DNA from: Paenibacillus woosongensis
GTDB lineage: Bacteria > Bacillota > Bacilli > Paenibacillales > Paenibacillaceae
Assembly (NCBI RefSeq): GCF_009725165.1
Contig: NZ_WNZW01000015.1
Location: 43,161 to 107,160, forward strand
DNA length: 64,000 bases
Reading direction: 5' to 3'
The position numbers and the translations under genes are program-made. Under the pieces are notes generated by a model. It was not told the DNA's origin and did no database searches. It saw only the letters and a program-made list of their open reading frames with translations. Below are positions 7,469 through 16,690 of the stretch, piece by piece (position 1 is the first letter of the stretch; each line of letters starts with the position of its first letter).

Positions 7469-8347
7469 CTAAGCATTAAGCTTCTTAACGACAGGGATCC
7501 AAATTTCCATCTCATACATGTTGTTGCCTCGATCGTAAGTCATTTCAAATTCGTGTCCGTTTGCGAATTCGTAATTAGAGCTTGGGAACCATTCCCCCCA
7601 AATTCTTCTCCACAAATCATGAATCCCGCTCTGTCCGTCAGGGTAGAGGCCAGTTGAGAAGATCGCATAAGTTTGTAGGGGGATTTGAAGTTGTTCAAAC
7701 CCCTCGGGCAGGCCACTTTGGGGTAGGAAGTAACCGATCATGTAGGAGAATTTCTCACCCTGGCTATTATATAATACCCCGTGGAGCTGGCATTCTCCCA
7801 AGCCTGCGGCGGCACGGATACGATCTATAGTTCCGTCGGATACACACTTGGTCCAAAATTTAGGGATTTCACTAAACGGTTGCTCTAAGAAATCTTTATT
7901 GGCATTGATTACAGTAGAAATGCCGAACATGTCAAAAGCTTGTTTATCCTCGATTTTATAGTTCATCTCCACATCTCCTCGAATCGAAATATGAAAGGAT
8001 AACCGGGGATAGGCCTTGAGTTCAATGCCTTTGTCACGCGCAGAACTAGGCATCACTCCGTGTAATTTTTTGAACGCTCTGGAAAATGCCTCGGGCGATT
8101 CGTAACCATATTTCAAAGCGATGTCGATTACTTTTGCATTGCTTTGTTGCAGCTCGAATGCGGCAAGGGTCAGCCTCCTGCGGCGAATATACTCCGAAAG
8201 TGGCAAGCCAGTTATAAACGAAAACATGCGTTGAAAATGATAAGTGGAGCAACAGGCGATTCTAGCTACTTGTTCGTATTCAATTTCTTCAGATAAATGT
8301 GTTTCGACATATTCCATTGCGCTATTCATGCGGCTCAGCCAATCCAT
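7469..8347 (-). CDS. AraC-type regulator with C-terminal GyrI-like effector domain
   Basis: A 292-residue protein. The N-terminal 105 residues hold two AraC helix-turn-helix units (VARIACCSTYHFQRMFSFI and IALKYGYESPEAFSRAF). Residues 120-290 form a GyrI-like/effector-binding domain, ending in the typical EMEIWIPVVK. This layout is that of the SoxS/Rob/BmrR-like multidrug or toxin sensors. The ATG at 8347 has AAAGGAGG well placed upstream. The target genes may include the ABC exporter that starts 266 bases away in the opposite direction. Confidence 0.92.
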   Translation of the reverse strand: MDWLSRMNSAMEYVETHLSEEIEYEQVARIACCSTYHFQRMFSFITGLPLSEYIRRRRLTLAAFELQQSNAKVIDIALKYGYESPEAFSRAFKKLHGVMPSSARDKGIELKAYPRLSFHISIRGDVEMNYKIEDKQAFDMFGISTVINANKDFLEQPFSEIPKFWTKCVSDGTIDRIRAAAGLGECQLHGVLYNSQGEKFSYMIGYFLPQSGLPEGFEQLQIPLQTYAIFSTGLYPDGQSGIHDLWRRIWGEWFPSSNYEFANGHEFEMTYDRGNNMYEMEIWIPVVKKLNA

Positions 8348-8382
8348 CCAGATCCTCCTTTCAAAGCTTACTATAAGGGATG

Positions 8383-8550
8383 TTAGAGGATAGCACCTTG
8401 CAATCCGTGCACAGAAATATCATGTTCAATAGTGATGATACAAAATCCTCTTTTGCAGGCCTGAATTAATATCTCTTTTACAACACCAATCTCCTTCCTC
8501 AGACGGAGGTCATTTCCATCTGGAGCCAGTTCAAGAAACGAATATACAAA
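8383..8550 (-). pseudogene. Coding-like remnant, unrecognised
   Basis: In the 265-base gap before the ABC exporter the minus strand reads as protein-like sequence (LELAPDGNDLRLRKEIG, then ILIQACKRGFCIITIEHD) to a TAA at 8383-8385. No start codon or ribosome site exists, and the frame breaks upstream near 8550. I cannot name the family. The codon pattern and lack of stops suggest the 3' end of a lost gene. Confidence 0.4.
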
Positions 8551-8612
8551 AATACAATGAAGGTAACAATGGCATCACCTTTTTAATTTCGTTCGGAGAG
8601 GATGGTTGTGAG

Positions 8613-9602
8613 GTGGACAAAATTATTGAAGTACGAGGCATCAGCAAAGCGTACGGAAGAAGAAAAATGAAAGAGAAAATCCATGCGGTCCGCGATGTTT
8701 CTTTCACTGTGAACCGTGGTGAGGTTGTCGGCTTATTAGGACCCAATGGGGCTGGGAAGACATCAACGATCAAGATGCTCTGTGGTTTGTTGGAATCGGA
8801 TGCGGGTTCTATCTCCATTAATGGTCTAGATATCAGCAAGAAGAGGCTTAGAGCTCTAGAGCATATTAGTGCTGTATTAGAGGGGAACCGTAATTTATAT
8901 TGGCGCCTTACCGTTCGGGAGAACCTGGAGTATTTTGCGGGTAACCGCGGTTATTCTCGGAAGCAGGTTGCCGATCAAGCGGATAAATTATTAGAGCAAT
9001 TCAACCTGAAGGACAAGGAGAATGAGCTGGTCAATGGATTATCTCGAGGGATGCAACAAAAATTGGCCATCGCAGTAGCCCTATTAGCGAATACGGATGT
9101 CATCTTGCTGGATGAGCCAACTCTCGGCCTAGATGTTGAGGTTAGTTATGAATTGCGTGAAATTCTAAAGACAATCGTTAAGGAAGAACAACGTACGATT
9201 ATCATTAGCTCCCATGATATGCCCGTCGTTCAGGAGCTATGTGATCGGGCCATTATTATCAATAAAGGTGGAGTGGTCATCGATGACAGGGTGGAGAATT
9301 TGCTTAAGCTATTTGAAACCAGAGCGTATTCGATTAAGCTGGGTCAGCAGTTAAGCTTGGAACAGGAGAGTAAGCTGTGCAGCCGATTCCCTTTAAGTAT
9401 ATATAAAGCAAGTCTCCATGAGAGCATCGTGGAAGTTAATTTAGAGCACAGTCAGGACATCTACGAGTTGTTTGATCTTCTAAAAGAGGAAGGTACCATT
9501 GTGGAAAGTATTGACCGTATAACTATCGACTTCGAGCAAGTGTTTATTCAGATTGTAAAGGGAGGGAAGAACCATGAAATGGCTACACTTATTGAGTGCT
9601 AA
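8613..9602 (+). CDS. ABC transporter ATP-binding protein (NatA/CcmA-type)
   Basis: A 329-residue ATPase: Walker A GPNGAGKT at residues 43-50, a Q-loop replaced by the EGNRNLYWRLTVREN segment, signature LSRGMQ (diverged from LSGGQ) and Walker B VILLDEPTLGLD. The C-terminal 100 residues are the accessory domain of ABC-2 exporters. GTG at 8613 is preceded by GGAGAGG. It overlaps the permease gene by 29 bases, so the two are translationally linked and form one exporter. The substrate is unknown; drug or peptide export is typical. Confidence 0.92.
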   Translation: MDKIIEVRGISKAYGRRKMKEKIHAVRDVSFTVNRGEVVGLLGPNGAGKTSTIKMLCGLLESDAGSISINGLDISKKRLRALEHISAVLEGNRNLYWRLTVRENLEYFAGNRGYSRKQVADQADKLLEQFNLKDKENELVNGLSRGMQQKLAIAVALLANTDVILLDEPTLGLDVEVSYELREILKTIVKEEQRTIIISSHDMPVVQELCDRAIIINKGGVVIDDRVENLLKLFETRAYSIKLGQQLSLEQESKLCSRFPLSIYKASLHESIVEVNLEHSQDIYELFDLLKEEGTIVESIDRITIDFEQVFIQIVKGGKNHEMATLIEC

Positions 9603-10347
9603 TTTTCGTAAGGAATATATCGAACTGAAACGCTATTTGCCGAATACCCTTGCGTTGGTTTTCACTTTTTATATTATTTTTTTGGCTGCATTCTTTGGAA
9701 TTATGTTCATCGGTGATCCAGCAAGCTTTGATGCGAATGTGCAATATTCGATTGTAAGTGTAGCCTTCTGGAGCTTAACGATGATGACGATGAATTTCAT
9801 TGGTTATTCGGTGGTCACAGAGGCCACGCGCGGAACGTTAGAACAGATATATATGTCTCCAATGGGGGTATGGAAAATCATGCTTACACGCATCATCGGG
9901 CAATTTGGCCTACAGTCGGTTATTATGGTCATCTTGCTGTTTGCTGCGATGCTTACCTCTGGACAGTGGTTAAATCTTAATCCCATGACGACAATTCCAA
10001 TTATTGCAATTACAATGATAAGTATGGTGGGTGTCAGCTTCATGATTGCTGGCCTGGCTGTTATCGTGAAACAAATTGAGGCATTTCTGCAAATTTTCCA
10101 ATTTGTATTGATGGGGCTTGTCTTTGTTCCGTTAACAGTAGCTCCGTTTCTAGCGTTTGCCCCGTTCGTCAAAGGAGTGAATATGGTAAGAACGGTGATG
10201 ATGGAGGATCTGACGTTGACACAGCTGCCATTGGCAGACTATGCGGTCTTAATCTTGAACTCGCTGGTCTATCTAATTGTGGGGCTCGTTGTATTTCATC
10301 GCTGCGAAAAAACAGCCATGAAGAAAGGTCTGCTGGGACAATACTAA
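9574..10347 (+). CDS. ABC-2 type transporter permease
   Basis: A 257-residue protein with six predicted membrane spans, the usual ABC-2 permease number. It contains the EATRGTLEQIYMSPMG segment after span 2, the conserved cytoplasmic 'coupling' element of this family. It overlaps the ATPase gene and completes that exporter. A charged C-terminus (HRCEKTAMKKGLLGQY) ends the protein in the cytoplasm. Confidence 0.9.
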   Translation: MKWLHLLSANFRKEYIELKRYLPNTLALVFTFYIIFLAAFFGIMFIGDPASFDANVQYSIVSVAFWSLTMMTMNFIGYSVVTEATRGTLEQIYMSPMGVWKIMLTRIIGQFGLQSVIMVILLFAAMLTSGQWLNLNPMTTIPIIAITMISMVGVSFMIAGLAVIVKQIEAFLQIFQFVLMGLVFVPLTVAPFLAFAPFVKGVNMVRTVMMEDLTLTQLPLADYAVLILNSLVYLIVGLVVFHRCEKTAMKKGLLGQY

Positions 10348-10391
10348 CACTCGTCTTAGTTTTTGTATTAGGGTAGATTGGAGAGATAGGA

Positions 10392-10445
10392 ATGGCAAAT
10401 ACGGATAAGTATGAAATGATGGCTGACGTGTATGATACTCTTTAA
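10392..10445 (+). pseudogene. 17-codon stub of a SAM-dependent methyltransferase gene
   Basis: A good ribosome site (GGAGAGATAGGA) precedes an ATG opening MANTDKYEMMADVYDTL and then a stop. From memory the sequence resembles the first residues of class I SAM-dependent methyltransferases of Bacillales (form MANTEKFEMMA...YDTPER). The rest of the gene is gone and a terminator follows at once. It could also be a true short peptide, but the match to a known N-terminus argues for deletion. Confidence 0.5.
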
Positions 10446-10451
10446 AATGGA

Positions 10452-10480
10452 AAGGACCCCTCCAAAGGGGTCTTGGTTTT
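10452..10480 (+). terminator. Terminator after exporter operon
   Basis: Stem GACCCC/GGGGTC with flanking A/T pairs, 6-nt loop, then CTTGGTTTT. Confidence 0.75.
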
Positions 10481-10556
10481 AGTCACGAATATGATGTAAT
10501 CGGGTTGCAGCAGCAAAGCTCAAATGGTTCGGAAATGACTTTGCAAAGGAGGCAAT

Positions 10557-11894
10557 TTACGCATTTGCGTAAGGCAGTTGAATCGTAAAACGTGTCCCTT
10601 GATTCTCCTGACTCTCCACCTTAATTGTTCCCTGATGGGATCTTACATATTGCTTGGCAATTGCAAGCCCCAGGCCGCTACCTCCGCGCGCTCTCGAACG
10701 AGCGTCATCGGTACGGTAGAAGCGATCGAATAGATGCGGCAAATGTTCGGCAGCTATACCGATCCCGGTATCCTCCACGATAATATTCAGCCATTGATCG
10801 TCTGTATTGAGCACGCGTATCCATATAGTTCCCTGATTTGGTGTATAGCGAATGGCATTGGTAAGCAAATTCAACAACACCTGTCGGATTCGATTAGGAT
10901 CTACAAGCAGGTTTGTTTGTTGTGTTAAGACCTCCAGATGAATCGCAATATTCTTTTCATCTGCAAGAGGCTCTAAGACAGCGCACAGCTGCTGTGCCAA
11001 ATCTGCCATATCCGTCTCCACTTTGTTTATATGGAGCTGCCCTGCTTCCGCCAGGGATAATGTTCTTAATTCCTCGACTAACCGATTCAGACGAATGAGC
11101 TCATCTTGCAGCGGCAGCAGCATCTCCGGGGGGACAGGCTGACCTCGCTGCTGCAGTTCATCCATCTTCCCTCCAATAATGGTGAGAGGTGTTCTAAGCT
11201 CATGAGCGATATCCGCACTCATATTCCTGCGTAGTTTCTCCGCTTTTTGCAGTTCTGCCGACATCAAATTGAATGCGCTGGCTATTTGCCCATATTCATC
11301 CTGAACTTTCACATCGGCTTGTATGCCAAGCTCTCCTTGACCTAGCCGCTCAATGGATGGTAGAAGCTTCTTCAGCGGGGATGCAAGCCACTTCGATAAT
11401 TGATAAGCAATAATAAGTGCAACCAATAGAAGCAACAAACCGCTAACGCTTATGACAATAACAACGGATATCGGAATGCCGATCAAGATTTTATTAAAAC
11501 TTGCGATCTCCGGGTCGTAGTAATAAAAATAGCCGGCGGATTTTCCTTGAACAAGAATGGTATGCTTGACCCCAAGACGGGTTACTAATTTCATTGGCGA
11601 ATCGCCCTGCTGCAGGATCACCTGATGATGATTGTCCATCACGAGGACGGAGGAGCTCTTCTGATGAACGGACAGCCGCAGATCAGACTGTTCGATTTCC
11701 TCCCATGATTGATTGTGGCGCAAATAATAATTCTCTAGTTCCGAGGCAATGAGAGACACCTCACTGCCTCTTGCTTCCTGGATGACGGCTTCAATGGAGC
11801 GGGACACAATCAAGTGTGTCAGCAGTACAAAAATGATGCTGATCCCTACAATAGCCGAAGCCATAGTCAGAAATATTTTTAGATGAAATCTCAC
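10557..11894 (-). CDS. Two-component sensor histidine kinase
   Basis: A 445-residue membrane kinase: span 1 at about 8-29, an extracellular sensor of about 105 residues, span 2 at about 136-165, HAMP, then the H-box AHELRTPLTII with phospho-acceptor His231. The ATPase domain has LLNLLTNAIRYTP, VEDTGIGI and GGSGLGLAIAK. Its GTG start overlaps the TAG stop of the response regulator gene by one base, so translation is coupled. Its sensor domain does not resemble a known ligand-binding fold to my eye. Confidence 0.94.
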   Translation of the reverse strand: MRFHLKIFLTMASAIVGISIIFVLLTHLIVSRSIEAVIQEARGSEVSLIASELENYYLRHNQSWEEIEQSDLRLSVHQKSSSVLVMDNHHQVILQQGDSPMKLVTRLGVKHTILVQGKSAGYFYYYDPEIASFNKILIGIPISVVIVISVSGLLLLLVALIIAYQLSKWLASPLKKLLPSIERLGQGELGIQADVKVQDEYGQIASAFNLMSAELQKAEKLRRNMSADIAHELRTPLTIIGGKMDELQQRGQPVPPEMLLPLQDELIRLNRLVEELRTLSLAEAGQLHINKVETDMADLAQQLCAVLEPLADEKNIAIHLEVLTQQTNLLVDPNRIRQVLLNLLTNAIRYTPNQGTIWIRVLNTDDQWLNIIVEDTGIGIAAEHLPHLFDRFYRTDDARSRARGGSGLGLAIAKQYVRSHQGTIKVESQENQGTRFTIQLPYANA

Positions 11895-12577
11895 TATACG
11901 CCTCCGAATCGATAACCGAATCCATACACGGTTTGGATGTATTTTGGGTTTGTTATATCATCCTCAATCTTTTTCCGCAACCGGCTAATATGGGCGTCCA
12001 CTGTTCGTTCCACATTGATGAAATCATCGTCCAACGCCGCATTCAATAATTGAAGCCGACTGTATACAATACCGGGTTTGGCGGCTAGCGTCAGCAAGAG
12101 CTTGAATTCAGTGGGTGTCATTTCTACCTCGACCCCTTGCTTCCACACTCGATACTGTGAAGCGGATATGATCAAATCTCCTCTGACCAAATGGTCTTCC
12201 GCTGACGGACTGTCGTTTAATCTGCGAATAACTGCGCGAATGCGTGCTAATAACTCCCTTAAAGAAAACGGTTTGATAATGTAATCATCCGCCCCCGATT
12301 CGAGACCTATGATCTTGTCAATCTCATCCGACTTGGCCGTAACCATAATAATGCCAACCTTGCTGTTCTTCCGCAATTCACGGCACACGTCAAGACCGTT
12401 CATCCCGGGCATCATCCAATCGAGTACGATTACTGCCGGCTTCGTCTGCTTTGCTATGGCAAGAGCCTCTATTCCTGTATGTGCGGTTGTGATATGGTAG
12501 CCCTCTCCTTGTAAAAAGGAGCTTATGAATTCAAGTACCTTCTCCTCATCATCCACCAATAAAATATGCTCAGCCAT
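11894..12577 (-). CDS. OmpR-family response regulator
   Basis: A 227-residue regulator with a receiver domain (acidic pocket DDE at 9-11, phospho-acceptor Asp53 in VLDWMMPG, conserved Lys in DDYIIKPFS) and a C-terminal winged helix (RTVDAHISRLRKKIE, TVYGFGYRF). It is the first gene of the operon with the kinase. It is divergent, with a 148-base gap, from a small membrane protein gene that is an obvious candidate target. Confidence 0.95.
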   Translation of the reverse strand: MAEHILLVDDEEKVLEFISSFLQGEGYHITTAHTGIEALAIAKQTKPAVIVLDWMMPGMNGLDVCRELRKNSKVGIIMVTAKSDEIDKIIGLESGADDYIIKPFSLRELLARIRAVIRRLNDSPSAEDHLVRGDLIISASQYRVWKQGVEVEMTPTEFKLLLTLAAKPGIVYSRLQLLNAALDDDFINVERTVDAHISRLRKKIEDDITNPKYIQTVYGFGYRFGGV

Positions 12578-12725
12578 AATCTCAACTCCCCCATATTAGT
12601 ATACCCTGAGTGTTCAGCAACTCCTTAAAAATTATAGTAATCGAATAAGTTCGCAATAAGATTGCAACATTTCTTCGTTATAGTGGGTTCAACCGATCCT
12701 AATTCATTTAAACGGAGTGATAGAA

Positions 12726-13133
12726 ATGAGTACCAAAGATATTATGAAGGAAAACAAGCTTTTGATCATAGGGTTAGGCGCGTTGGCGCTTGTCAGGCCT
12801 GTAATGAAAATGACTGGGGTCATGGACTTGATTGGTCAGCAATTCGGCAGCATTCTGATGACTGTCCTGATCTCCTTGGTTTGGCTTGTTATCGTATTGG
12901 TGAAGCGGGTTACTCACCCTGTCGGCATTCTGATTGGCGCGGGCCTGAGCTATGCGCTGTTCGCCATTCTTCTGAGCGGGATTGTCTCCCCCATTCTCAC
13001 TGGGAAACTGCAAGGCCCGTTGACGAACCCCTTTGCCATTGTTAGTGTCTTTGTGACAAATGCGGTATGGGGCTTCATCGTAGGCATTATCGCTAAAGCT
13101 TTTAGCCGGGGGACACAAGATCAGCATACGTAG
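12726..13133 (+). CDS. Small integral membrane protein
   Basis: A 135-residue protein with four predicted membrane spans (IIGLGALALVRPVM; ILMTVLISLVWLVIVLV; IGAGLSYALFAILLSGI; NAVWGFIVGIIAKAF). I do not recognise a functional family. The ATG at 12726 is chosen because GGAGTGA sits five bases before it; the GTG at 12717 overlaps that site. It is divergent from the two-component operon. An inverted repeat GCAAT-aag-ATTGC lies in the gap at about 12651-12663, a possible regulator contact. Confidence 0.78.
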   Translation: MSTKDIMKENKLLIIGLGALALVRPVMKMTGVMDLIGQQFGSILMTVLISLVWLVIVLVKRVTHPVGILIGAGLSYALFAILLSGIVSPILTGKLQGPLTNPFAIVSVFVTNAVWGFIVGIIAKAFSRGTQDQHT

Positions 13134-13230
13134 ACCGGTCTTGATAGGCTGCGTAACAGATATGTGTGACTAACGAATTCCATTTGGTAAGCGCTCAGCC
13201 ACAACAAGAAGGATTAGATAATAACAAGAA

Positions 13231-13264
13231 AACCAAGCCCTGATGCTCAGGAGCTTGGTTTTTT
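13231..13264 (+). terminator. Terminator after membrane protein gene
   Basis: Stem AACCAAGC/GCTTGGTT, extended by partial pairing, followed by TTTTTT. The 13134-13403 gap holds this and the upstream region of helD, nothing else seen. Confidence 0.85.
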
Positions 13265-13403
13265 ACGCAATATCGGGTATATTCGTAACCCTATTTTTGG
13301 AGCCACGATAAAAATATAATACTACAAAGGTAAATATAAGTCTATATTTTTCTTCCAATTTCTCTATACTTTGGAGTGAAATCAAGGGAAAAGAGGGATA
13401 AGG

Positions 13404-15482
13404 ATGGCCGTGAATCAAACGGAAGCGGAAGAAAGGGCATATCTAAGCACAATGGTGTCCAGGCTGCAAAAAGCGATTGAACGCTTGGAAAACAAAATAA
13501 GCACAACCCGTCATGAAGTTATTGAAGCAAAAAAGTACGTCTGGGATCACATGGCTGGACTTGATCCGGCGGAAAGAGCGGCCAACCGGGTCGACATTTC
13601 GCTCGCTATCGATCATGGGGAAAAGGCTGTCGATAAACAGAGAAAACTCAGAAAATTAGTGGAAGCCCCTTACTTCGGAAGAGTGGATTTCATTCCCGAC
13701 GGACACGCGAAGGGAGACGCTTACTATATTGGGGTACACGCCTTCAACGAAGAAGACAGCCAGGAGAATCTAATTTATGATTGGCGCTCCCCCGTCGCCA
13801 GTATGTTTTACGATTATAGTGCCGGGAGAGCCGATTATTCGGCACCTGCAGGACTAGTCGAAGGGGAGATCAGTTTAAAACGGCAGTTTAAGATTAAAGG
13901 CCAGGTCATGGAATACATGATTGAAAGCTCCATGAATATCAGTGACGAGGTGCTGCAAAAGGAACTGAGCCAAACGTCAGACGAAAAAATGAAAAACATT
14001 GTCGCGACAATTCAGAAGGAACAAAACGTCATTATCCGAAATGAGCATTCCCACGAGCTGATCATTCAAGGTGTTGCCGGATCGGGAAAAACCTCGGTCG
14101 CGTTGCACCGCATCGCCTTTTTACTGTACAGGTTTAAAGGAACGCTAACGTCTCAAAACATTCTGATCATTTCGCCGAACAAAGTTTTTTCCAACTATAT
14201 TTCCAACGTCCTGCCGGAGCTAGGGGAAGAAACCATATTACAAATCGGCATTGAGGAGTTGGCTGAGAGGCAGCTGAAGAACGTCTGCAAATTCCAGACC
14301 TTCAACGAGCAGGTGACGGAGCTGACCGATTCGCGGAATGAAGCCTTGATTGGGCGCATCAGGTACAAAGCGAGCATGGACTTTGTGCGTGAATTGGAGC
14401 GCTTTGCTGCGCATATTCGCGACAATGATTTTATACCTGCCGACTTGATCATCGATAACGTGAGAATTGCCAAAGCAGATATTTTAAGCGCGTACAAGGC
14501 TTCCGGAAACATGCCGATTAAACAGAAGCTGGAGAAAACAGCCTTGGTCATAGCAGGAGCCGCAAGGGATGAGGATGGTAATAGGATTAAGCCGGCCACT
14601 GCTAATAAAATCAAAACGGCTGTCAAAAGGATGTTTAAATCCCTGAATCTCCTTGCAATTTATAAGGATTTTTATCATTTTATTGGCCAGCCAGAATTGT
14701 TCAAGCTGAAAAAAACAAGGATGCTGGAGTTTTCCGATGTTTTTCCACTTGTATATTTGCAGATTCTTGTAGAAGGAGTGAACAGTTTCGATGCTGTAAA
14801 ACATTTATTGGTGGATGAAATGCAGGACTATACCCCCGTTCAATACGCCGTAATATCCCGCCTGTTCACCTGCAAGAAGACGATTCTGGGGGACAGCGGC
14901 CAATCCGTCAATCCCTACTCCTCATCATCAATCACCGAAATTCAGAAGGTTTTTCCCGAAGCGGATACAGTTGAACTAGTAAAGAGCTACCGCTCGACGA
15001 TTGAAATTATCAATTTCGCCCGACAAATCAACCCGAACAGCAGGATCGTTCCGATTGAACGCCATGGCCTTCATCCCCGGATCAAAAAATCCGAAAGTTG
15101 GGCCGGCGAATTGACGGATATGAAGCAAGCGATCATGGAATTTCTGAATTCTGATCATCGCTCGTTAGGCATCGTTTGCAAGACGCAGGCTCAAGCTGAG
15201 CAGGTACATCAAGAAATCAAGGAAATTCACAGGGATATCCATCTGCTCAATTTCAGCAGCGAGCAATTCTATGAGGGAATTATGGTAACTTCATGTCATA
15301 TGGCAAAAGGCTTGGAGTTCGACCATGTAATCGTGCCATTGGTTGACGGTTCGAATTATAAGACGGATATGGACAGAAGCCTGCTGTATATTGCGTGCAC
15401 AAGAGCCATGCATGCATTGACGTTAACCTTCCATGGAGAACAATCGTCGTTTATGCCGAATACGAACCATCAAGTCGGCTAG
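13404..15482 (+). CDS. helD: RNA polymerase recycling motor ATPase HelD
   Basis: A 692-residue UvrD/Rep-like protein of the HelD family. Residues 1-75 form the long antiparallel coiled coil that enters the secondary channel of RNA polymerase. Walker A is GVAGSGKTS at 223-231; Walker B is VDEMQD at about 470-475; late helicase motifs include VKSYRST and CHMAKGLEFDHVIV. HelD frees stalled RNA polymerase from DNA using ATP. Length is near the usual 750-780, slightly short. ATG at 13404 has AGAGGGATAAGG upstream. Monocistronic, with a terminator after it. Confidence 0.93.
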   Translation: MAVNQTEAEERAYLSTMVSRLQKAIERLENKISTTRHEVIEAKKYVWDHMAGLDPAERAANRVDISLAIDHGEKAVDKQRKLRKLVEAPYFGRVDFIPDGHAKGDAYYIGVHAFNEEDSQENLIYDWRSPVASMFYDYSAGRADYSAPAGLVEGEISLKRQFKIKGQVMEYMIESSMNISDEVLQKELSQTSDEKMKNIVATIQKEQNVIIRNEHSHELIIQGVAGSGKTSVALHRIAFLLYRFKGTLTSQNILIISPNKVFSNYISNVLPELGEETILQIGIEELAERQLKNVCKFQTFNEQVTELTDSRNEALIGRIRYKASMDFVRELERFAAHIRDNDFIPADLIIDNVRIAKADILSAYKASGNMPIKQKLEKTALVIAGAARDEDGNRIKPATANKIKTAVKRMFKSLNLLAIYKDFYHFIGQPELFKLKKTRMLEFSDVFPLVYLQILVEGVNSFDAVKHLLVDEMQDYTPVQYAVISRLFTCKKTILGDSGQSVNPYSSSSITEIQKVFPEADTVELVKSYRSTIEIINFARQINPNSRIVPIERHGLHPRIKKSESWAGELTDMKQAIMEFLNSDHRSLGIVCKTQAQAEQVHQEIKEIHRDIHLLNFSSEQFYEGIMVTSCHMAKGLEFDHVIVPLVDGSNYKTDMDRSLLYIACTRAMHALTLTFHGEQSSFMPNTNHQVG

Positions 15483-15513
15483 CCCGGTATCCCCTCTGTC
15501 ATTTGAAGCAAAG

Positions 15514-15545
15514 AAGCTGCTCCCGACTTTGGAGCAGCTTTTCTT
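15514..15545 (+). terminator. Terminator after helD
   Basis: A 10-bp stem (AAGCTGCTCC/GGAGCAGCTT), 7-nt loop and TTCTTATTT tail. Confidence 0.88.
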
Positions 15546-15683
15546 ATTTACTCCGAAGATTCATCTCCAATTGCTTACTTGGTTTGTTTTACCGGAAAAA
15601 TTGTTGCCGGACCGATGAATTTACGAAAGTTCATTCGTCCAATAGAATAGCAAGAAAATTTCTGAGTGAATGGAGAATGAACT

Positions 15684-16052
15684 ATGAGGGATCGAATATT
15701 TATTTGGGTGGAAATTCCCGTGTCTGACATGGGACGGGCGAAAGCCTTTTATGAGCGGATTCTAGCAACGGAGATGAAATCGATGCACATGGGGGATGAA
15801 GAATACGCTTTTTTCCCGGTTAAGGAAGAGCAGAATGGAGGGATCCTGGTCAATGGGCCGCGTCATACGCCTTCTCCTGATGGCGTTACGGTCTATATTG
15901 ATGGGAGTCCTAACCTGGATATTATTCTTTCGAGGGTTTCCGAAGCGGGGGGACAAGTGATTATGGATAAAACCTATTTAGGTGATCACGCAGGGTATGT
16001 AGGTATGTTTTTAGACAGCGAAGGAAACCGCATTGGCCTTCAACATCTATAA
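15684..16052 (+). CDS. VOC family (glyoxalase/bleomycin-resistance-like) protein
   Basis: A 122-residue single-domain VOC protein with two beta-alpha-beta-beta-beta modules. The first has WVEIPVSDMGRAKAFYERIL, and the second ends with GMFLDSEGNRIGLQ, including the Glu that often binds metal. Small VOC proteins of this type lack a predictable substrate. GGAGAATG precedes the ATG. It lies 38 bases upstream of a truncated hydrolase gene, and the two were probably co-transcribed. Confidence 0.88.
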   Translation: MRDRIFIWVEIPVSDMGRAKAFYERILATEMKSMHMGDEEYAFFPVKEEQNGGILVNGPRHTPSPDGVTVYIDGSPNLDIILSRVSEAGGQVIMDKTYLGDHAGYVGMFLDSEGNRIGLQHL

Positions 16053-16090
16053 ACTTATATTTCAACTTGAATAAGAAAGTAGACGTAATT

Positions 16091-16621
16091 ATGAACACAA
16101 CGCAGTCAAAAGACGGCACAACCTTAGCCTATGATGTCTATGGCAGCGGTCCGGCGCTCATTTACATCACGGGAGCTTCCTGTTACCGCTCTTTTAAGCC
16201 GGTCGTGCATGATGCCAAAGTATTGGCCACATCCTTTACGGTCTACAATTACGATCGACGCGGACGCGGTGATAGCGGGAATACGCTGCCTTATTCGCTG
16301 GAGCGTGAAATCGAAGATATTGAAGCCATGATCGATGTAGCAGGCGGCACCGCGTATGTGTACGGCCATTCTTCGGGTGCCGTGTTGGCGCTCGAGGCTG
16401 CCCTTCGGCTGGGCGGGAAAGTACGAAAGGTAGCGATGTACGATGCGTCATATGTGCATGACGAGAAGGAAAAGGTCGAATATCATCAATTAAGTCAGAC
16501 TGTACATAAGCTTCTCGACGACGGCAATAACGCAGAAGCCATGCAGACCTTTCTGAAGGGGATTGGGATGCCGCGAGTGTTCGTCTGGCTGCTGCCGCTG
16601 CTTTCGGGTTTTTTTAGATAG
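16091..16621 (+). pseudogene. Alpha/beta hydrolase, C-terminally truncated
   Basis: The first 176 residues of an alpha/beta hydrolase are intact: oxyanion region ITGASCYRSF, the DRRGRGDSG segment and nucleophile elbow GHSSG. The protein stops after PLLSGFFR, just after a run of seven T's, about 80-90 residues short of relatives of around 265 residues. The catalytic Asp and His in that missing part are absent, so it should be inactive. A terminator follows within 15 bases, so the coding end was deleted. Confidence 0.75.
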
Positions 16622-16633
16622 GGCAGGCTGGAG

Positions 16634-16657
16634 AAGGCACCTAGGCTGGTGCCTTTT
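16634..16657 (+). terminator. Terminator after truncated hydrolase
   Basis: Stem AAGGCACC/GGTGCCTT, 6-nt loop, TTTT. Confidence 0.85.
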
Positions 16658-16690
16658 AGCTTGCCGTTAGAGACAGCTCGAGAAATCGTA

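Noticed and set aside
12309..12500. Plus-strand small membrane-like frame in the response regulator gene
   Set aside because: Antisense of the receiver domain's hydrophobic strands; no ribosome site.
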